From JBEKYD01 sp049509915 (GTDB lineage: Bacteria > Acidobacteriota > Terriglobia > Bryobacterales > Bryobacteraceae): a DNA stretch of 25,315 nucleotides. The translations under genes and the position numbers were made by a program. Shown piece after piece: positions 22,938 to 25,315 of the stretch; within the stretch, counting starts at the first letter, position 1; each line of letters starts with the position of its first letter. The notes beneath the pieces are model-generated. The model was not told where the DNA came from and did no database searches. It worked only from the letters and a program-made list of their open reading frames with translations. The DNA lies in assembly GCA_049509915.1 (NCBI GenBank), contig JBEKZL010000179.1:1-25315 (forward strand), read 5' to 3'.

Positions 22938-22943
22938 AGTGTA
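22938..22943 (-). promoter_or_regulatory. Extended -10 box upstream of the small membrane protein
   Basis: On the minus strand TGCTACACT places TACACT 6 nt before the ATG at 22931. No -35 match is present. Its position suggests a leaderless or nearly leaderless transcript for the symporter operon. Confidence 0.4.
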
Positions 22944-23155
22944 GCACGGGCAAACGGGGCGGGGCGTTGGGGGAGGACGCCAGAGGCGTGAGGAGGGCAA
23001 GCCTCTGGGTCCGAAGCTGGTCGAGGATTCTGGGGGACCCCTGACCCACCAGGGCCGGGCAACAGTACCTCCGTTCCGTGCCTGCAAGTCATATCGGCCG
23101 TTTCGAACGGATCTTTACCGAAGCGGGCCGCAACTTCGGGCGCCCGGTCTCCGGG
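22944..23155. other. Intergenic region upstream of symporter operon
   Basis: No gene is supported here. A compact hairpin, GCCCGG (23142-23147), loop TCT, CCGGGC (23151-23156), abuts the stop of the minus-strand gene at 23156 and could mark its 3' end, though it lacks a T-run. Confidence 0.4.
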
Positions 23156-23605
23156 CTACTTCGTCGCCGGCGTGATGTCGGTGACCGGTAGGTCCCAGTG
23201 AGCCAGAAGGATCTCGAAGCGCCGTTGCTCTTCGCGTTGGTAAGTCTGCTGGTCGGGCCAGAGTTGCCGAATGAAGCGCTCTTCGTCCGGGTTCCCGCTG
23301 GTCGCCAAACCGGAGTTCTTGTATCGGATGGTGACGCGATAGTCCCAGCGCCCATCCTCGGTGGCGTGATTGGCGGGCGTCTCGATTTTCACCGACAGGA
23401 TGCGGCCGCTCTCGGCGACCTTTTGCAGTAACGGGTAGTGGTTCTTGAGGAAGAGCTGCAGGAATTCCTGCTGGTGTCCCCACTGCACCTTGTAGTAATA
23501 CTCCATTGTGTAAGGCTGGTCGGGAGCAGCCTGGGGCGGAGCTCCTTGAGCCAGGAGCGGCCGAGCGCAAAGGGCAAGCAAGAGCGTCAACAGGATATTC
23601 TTCAT
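23156..23605 (-). CDS. Small secreted protein of unknown function
   Basis: The 149-residue product starts at ATG 23605, with GGAGG 5 nt upstream, and has a clear signal peptide (MKNILLTLLLALCARPLLAQ). The mature part is predicted alpha/beta, with aromatic and charged stretches (YTMEYYYKVQWGHQQEFLQL, NHYPLLQKVAESGRI, RWDYRVTIRYKN) and a helix near the C-terminus with LWPDQQTYQREEQRRFEILL. The pattern hints at a dimeric alpha/beta-barrel-like fold, but I cannot name a family with confidence. An extended reading to 23677 lacks a signal and is disfavoured. It lies 72 bp downstream of the HEAT-repeat gene on the same strand. Export is the only property strongly supported. Confidence 0.8.
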   Translation of the reverse strand: MKNILLTLLLALCARPLLAQGAPPQAAPDQPYTMEYYYKVQWGHQQEFLQLFLKNHYPLLQKVAESGRILSVKIETPANHATEDGRWDYRVTIRYKNSGLATSGNPDEERFIRQLWPDQQTYQREEQRRFEILLAHWDLPVTDITPATK

Positions 23606-23677
23606 CGATCCTCCAATCACGGGGTGACTTTGAATTCTAACAAGGTTCCCGTTCGTGTTGCGCCGCCGGTGCCCCAA

Positions 23678-24736
23678 TTATTGCGAAGGTGTGTGCTCAC
23701 CATTCAGCCAGAGGTGGTAAATGTGCGGATCGTGCGCCTCGTCCGGCGCTGCAGCAGGTGTTTCTGAAACCGGCGCGGCGTCAATGGCTGGACCGGGCGG
23801 AACAGTCTCGGCTTCGGCCTCTTGTTGACGGAGCATTGGCAGCCGAATGGCGACCAGCGCGCGTTTGGCTTCCAGGCGCACGGTGGGATCGCTGTCCGCG
23901 GCAGCCCGCAGCAGATGTTCCGTGTACTCAGGCTTGCCGATCTGACCGAGCACTTTGGCCGCGGCGGAACGAAACGGCGGACGAGCGTCGTCGAGCATGC
24001 CGGTGGCGAGTTCGTCGACGCCGCTCTCCCCCAGAAGGTGCAGTCCCATGAGCGCGTTGCCCGCCACGCGGTGACTCGGATCCTTGACAAACCCCAACAT
24101 GGTGTTGCGGGCCGCCGGCGTCTTGCGGCCCCACAGGGATTCCACCGCTCCGGCTCGCACGTCGTCGTCGGCGGCCATCAAGTAGCGTTGCGACCAACTG
24201 GCATTGCAGATGCGCCGGCCCATCAGCACCACCGCCCGTTCTGCAATCATCGGATCGGGATGATTGGCCAGGTGGCTGAGGATGAGAATCAGCCTGGGGC
24301 CGGTGGAGATTTCGTTCAAGATATCGAGGATGCGCGCTATGACAGGGGCAGGCAGATGATATTTGTCTTCGAAGCGGTGGGGCAGCAGGTCCGCCAGAAA
24401 GATGTCCAGGCGCGCGACGATCCCCATGAAACCGACGCACATGGCCAGGAGTTTGGTGTGGCTGAAACGGTGGGGCCGCGTGAGTTCGATGAGGAAATCC
24501 GGACAAGCCAACAAGCCGGTGTAGACGCTGGTGGCTGCCGACGAATTGGCTGTACTTTCCAGCAGCGACATGCCGGCTCGAAAGAAGACTTCGGGAGATT
24601 TGGTAGCCAAGTGATGGAGCCCGGTCTGCGCCATCGAGGAGTCAGTGTGTTGACGCAGAGTCGTGCGGATGGCAAACCGCATCGACTGAACTTCCTGGCT
24701 AAGTTCCTTAAACTGCTCAACGAGTTCACTTTCCAT
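23678..24736 (-). CDS. HEAT-repeat-containing protein
   Basis: The 352-residue protein has no signal peptide. An N-terminal helical region (ELVEQFKELSQEVQSMRFAI) leads into an alpha-solenoid. From about residue 150 clear HEAT-like units recur: HLANHPDPMIAERAVVLMGR, AADDDVRAGAVESLWGR, KDPSHRVAGNALMGLHLLGE, LDDARPPFRSAAAKVLGQIG, and AADSDPTVRLEAKRALVAIR. The C-terminal 50 residues are Pro/Ala/Glu-rich and probably disordered, ending in DPHIYHLWLNGEHTPSQ. Such proteins are scaffolds for protein-protein contacts; the partner is unknown. The ATG at 24736 has no good ribosome site. It is likely the first gene of a short minus-strand unit with the small secreted protein. Confidence 0.82.
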   Translation of the reverse strand: MESELVEQFKELSQEVQSMRFAIRTTLRQHTDSSMAQTGLHHLATKSPEVFFRAGMSLLESTANSSAATSVYTGLLACPDFLIELTRPHRFSHTKLLAMCVGFMGIVARLDIFLADLLPHRFEDKYHLPAPVIARILDILNEISTGPRLILILSHLANHPDPMIAERAVVLMGRRICNASWSQRYLMAADDDVRAGAVESLWGRKTPAARNTMLGFVKDPSHRVAGNALMGLHLLGESGVDELATGMLDDARPPFRSAAAKVLGQIGKPEYTEHLLRAAADSDPTVRLEAKRALVAIRLPMLRQQEAEAETVPPGPAIDAAPVSETPAAAPDEAHDPHIYHLWLNGEHTPSQ

Positions 24737-24785
24737 CGCAGCACTGAGCCACGGTCGGTACTCGCGTTCGTGACCTCTTCAGATT

Positions 24786-25010
24786 TCATATCGGCCACCG
24801 GGCGCCCAATATGAGCGCCGGCGCTGCGTCTGCTTCGAATTCGGGCGGTGCCGAACCGGCCCGCCCGAAAAGCGTCCAGCACGCCTGCCGGGAATACCAC
24901 CGCATCGGAACTGGTGCCTCGATGCCGTGCCTCGCCAGGATTCCCGAGCCCGTTTTGGCGAATGCACCGATGCCATCCACCACCGCCAGAACGGTTTGGC
25001 CGTCGACCAT
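24786..25010 (-). pseudogene. Truncated, frameshifted remnant of a small regulatory-type protein
   Basis: From ATG 25010 (GAGG 5-6 nt upstream) the frame reads MVDGQTVLAVVDGIGAFAKT, then GILARHGIE and RWYSRQA. It then turns into low-quality sequence and stops at 24786. Near 24890 the other frame continues with VLDAFRA, so WYSRQA plus LDAFR together look like the conserved W-Y-x-x-Q-A-W-L-D-A-F-R stretch I recall from small acidobacterial proteins of about 180 residues. That recollection is not verified. A frameshift plus loss of the C-terminal half is the simplest reading. Function is unknown. Confidence 0.45.
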
Positions 25011-25153
25011 AACGCCCTCAGAGAACGCGCGAAATTGTGTTATGCGATTGAGGGGAACCTTTCGAGGGGACCCTGCACGGGGCCGCTGAGTAACGTATCG
25101 GACGGCGCACCTTATTCTTGAGCGCAAAACAATGAGTCTCGACCTAATGGTGT

Positions 25154-25188
25154 AAGCTGAAAGCTGACGGCTGAGAGCTGAAGGCTGC
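25154..25188. repeat. Tandem 7-bp repeat (RRGCTGA), about 5 units
   Basis: The consecutive units are AAGCTGA (25154), AAGCTGA (25161), CGGCTGA (25168), GAGCTGA (25175) and AGGCTGC (25182). The core GCTGA is kept in the first four, and the last ends GCTGC. It lies in non-coding DNA about 16 bp from the stop codon of the transposase fragment. Confidence 0.75.
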
Positions 25189-25203
25189 TAGATCCAATAC
25201 TGT

Positions 25204-25315
25204 TCACTTAACAATCCTGATACGCTTGGATATGTCGATGCGATGGGTGCGCATCGGCTTGCGTGGGCGTAGAGGGTAGTTACTCGTCTTGCGCTTCACG
25301 CCGCGCGGGTTGATC
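25204..25315 (-). CDS. IS4-type transposase, C-terminal fragment at window edge
   Basis: The minus strand reads 36 residues and then TGA at 25204-25206, including INPRGVKRKTSNYPLRPRKP and a final RIDISKRIRIVK. The N-P-R-x-V-K-R-K-x-S-N motif and basic tail are typical of the extreme C-terminus of IS4-family DDE transposases. The rest lies outside the window, so intactness cannot be judged. The sequence CTGTTCACTTAAC next to the stop may contain part of the element's terminal repeat. Confidence 0.6.
   Translation of the reverse strand, partial: INPRGVKRKTSNYPLRPRKPMRTHRIDISKRIRIVK

Noticed and set aside
23822..24814. 330-codon plus-strand ORF opposite the HEAT-repeat gene
   Set aside because: The minus frame has repeated HEAT units; the plus frame is a shadow.
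25154..25188. CRISPR-like short repeat array
   Set aside because: Units are 7 bp and contiguous with no spacers, so this is a simple tandem repeat.

Overview
The window looks like a chromosomal segment of a GC-rich, soil-type Acidobacteriota, probably of the Solibacter/Bryobacter kind. This is inferred from gene content: a FecR-like/DUF6600 protein, CadC/TolB-type one-component regulators, secreted carbohydrate-active enzymes with twin-arginine-like leaders, an SSS symporter with a soluble insert, and many decayed insertion sequences. No rRNA or marker gene confirms it.

Layout. 1-2890 is a minus-strand glycosidase pair (GH127-like, then a GH79-like enzyme cut by the window edge). Divergent from it, 2993-5269 encodes a secreted glutamate carboxypeptidase II-like M28 peptidase. 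5275-7300 is a mobile-element graveyard: a 125-bp palindromic element, a full-length but multiply broken IS701-type transposase and an ISL3 transposase scrap. 7367-9178 (minus) is the DUF6600 protein. 9504-9751 holds a degenerate 5' half of a Val-type tRNA, an AT-rich tract and an intact tRNA-Val(GAC). 9993-11599 is a lipoprotein coupled to a geranylgeranyl-reductase-family flavoprotein. It faces a YceI-like protein, which is divergent from a winged-helix/TolB regulator; three 10-bp-phased TCTGAAW repeats lie between them. The regulator runs by a 1-nt overlap into hemL. 14736-16451 (minus) is a TlpA-like thioredoxin protein followed by an outer-membrane barrel, divergent from an OmpR/HK two-component pair and a TMTC-like membrane TPR protein. 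21115-22931 (minus) is an SSS symporter preceded by a coupled 44-residue membrane protein. 23156-24736 (minus) holds a small secreted protein and a HEAT-repeat protein. The right edge has a decayed gene remnant, a 7-bp tandem repeat and the C-terminus of an IS4-type transposase.

Functionally the segment is mostly cell-envelope biology: extracellular glycan and peptide degradation, isoprenoid-linked redox or lipid handling (GGR family and YceI), periplasmic thiol chemistry, membrane sensing and solute uptake. I see no CRISPR array, phage module, secretion system or biosynthetic cluster. The most interesting signals are non-coding: the phased operator-like repeats, the palindromic repeat family, the broken tRNA scar, and a recurring -10-like box lying 6-11 nt from start codons.
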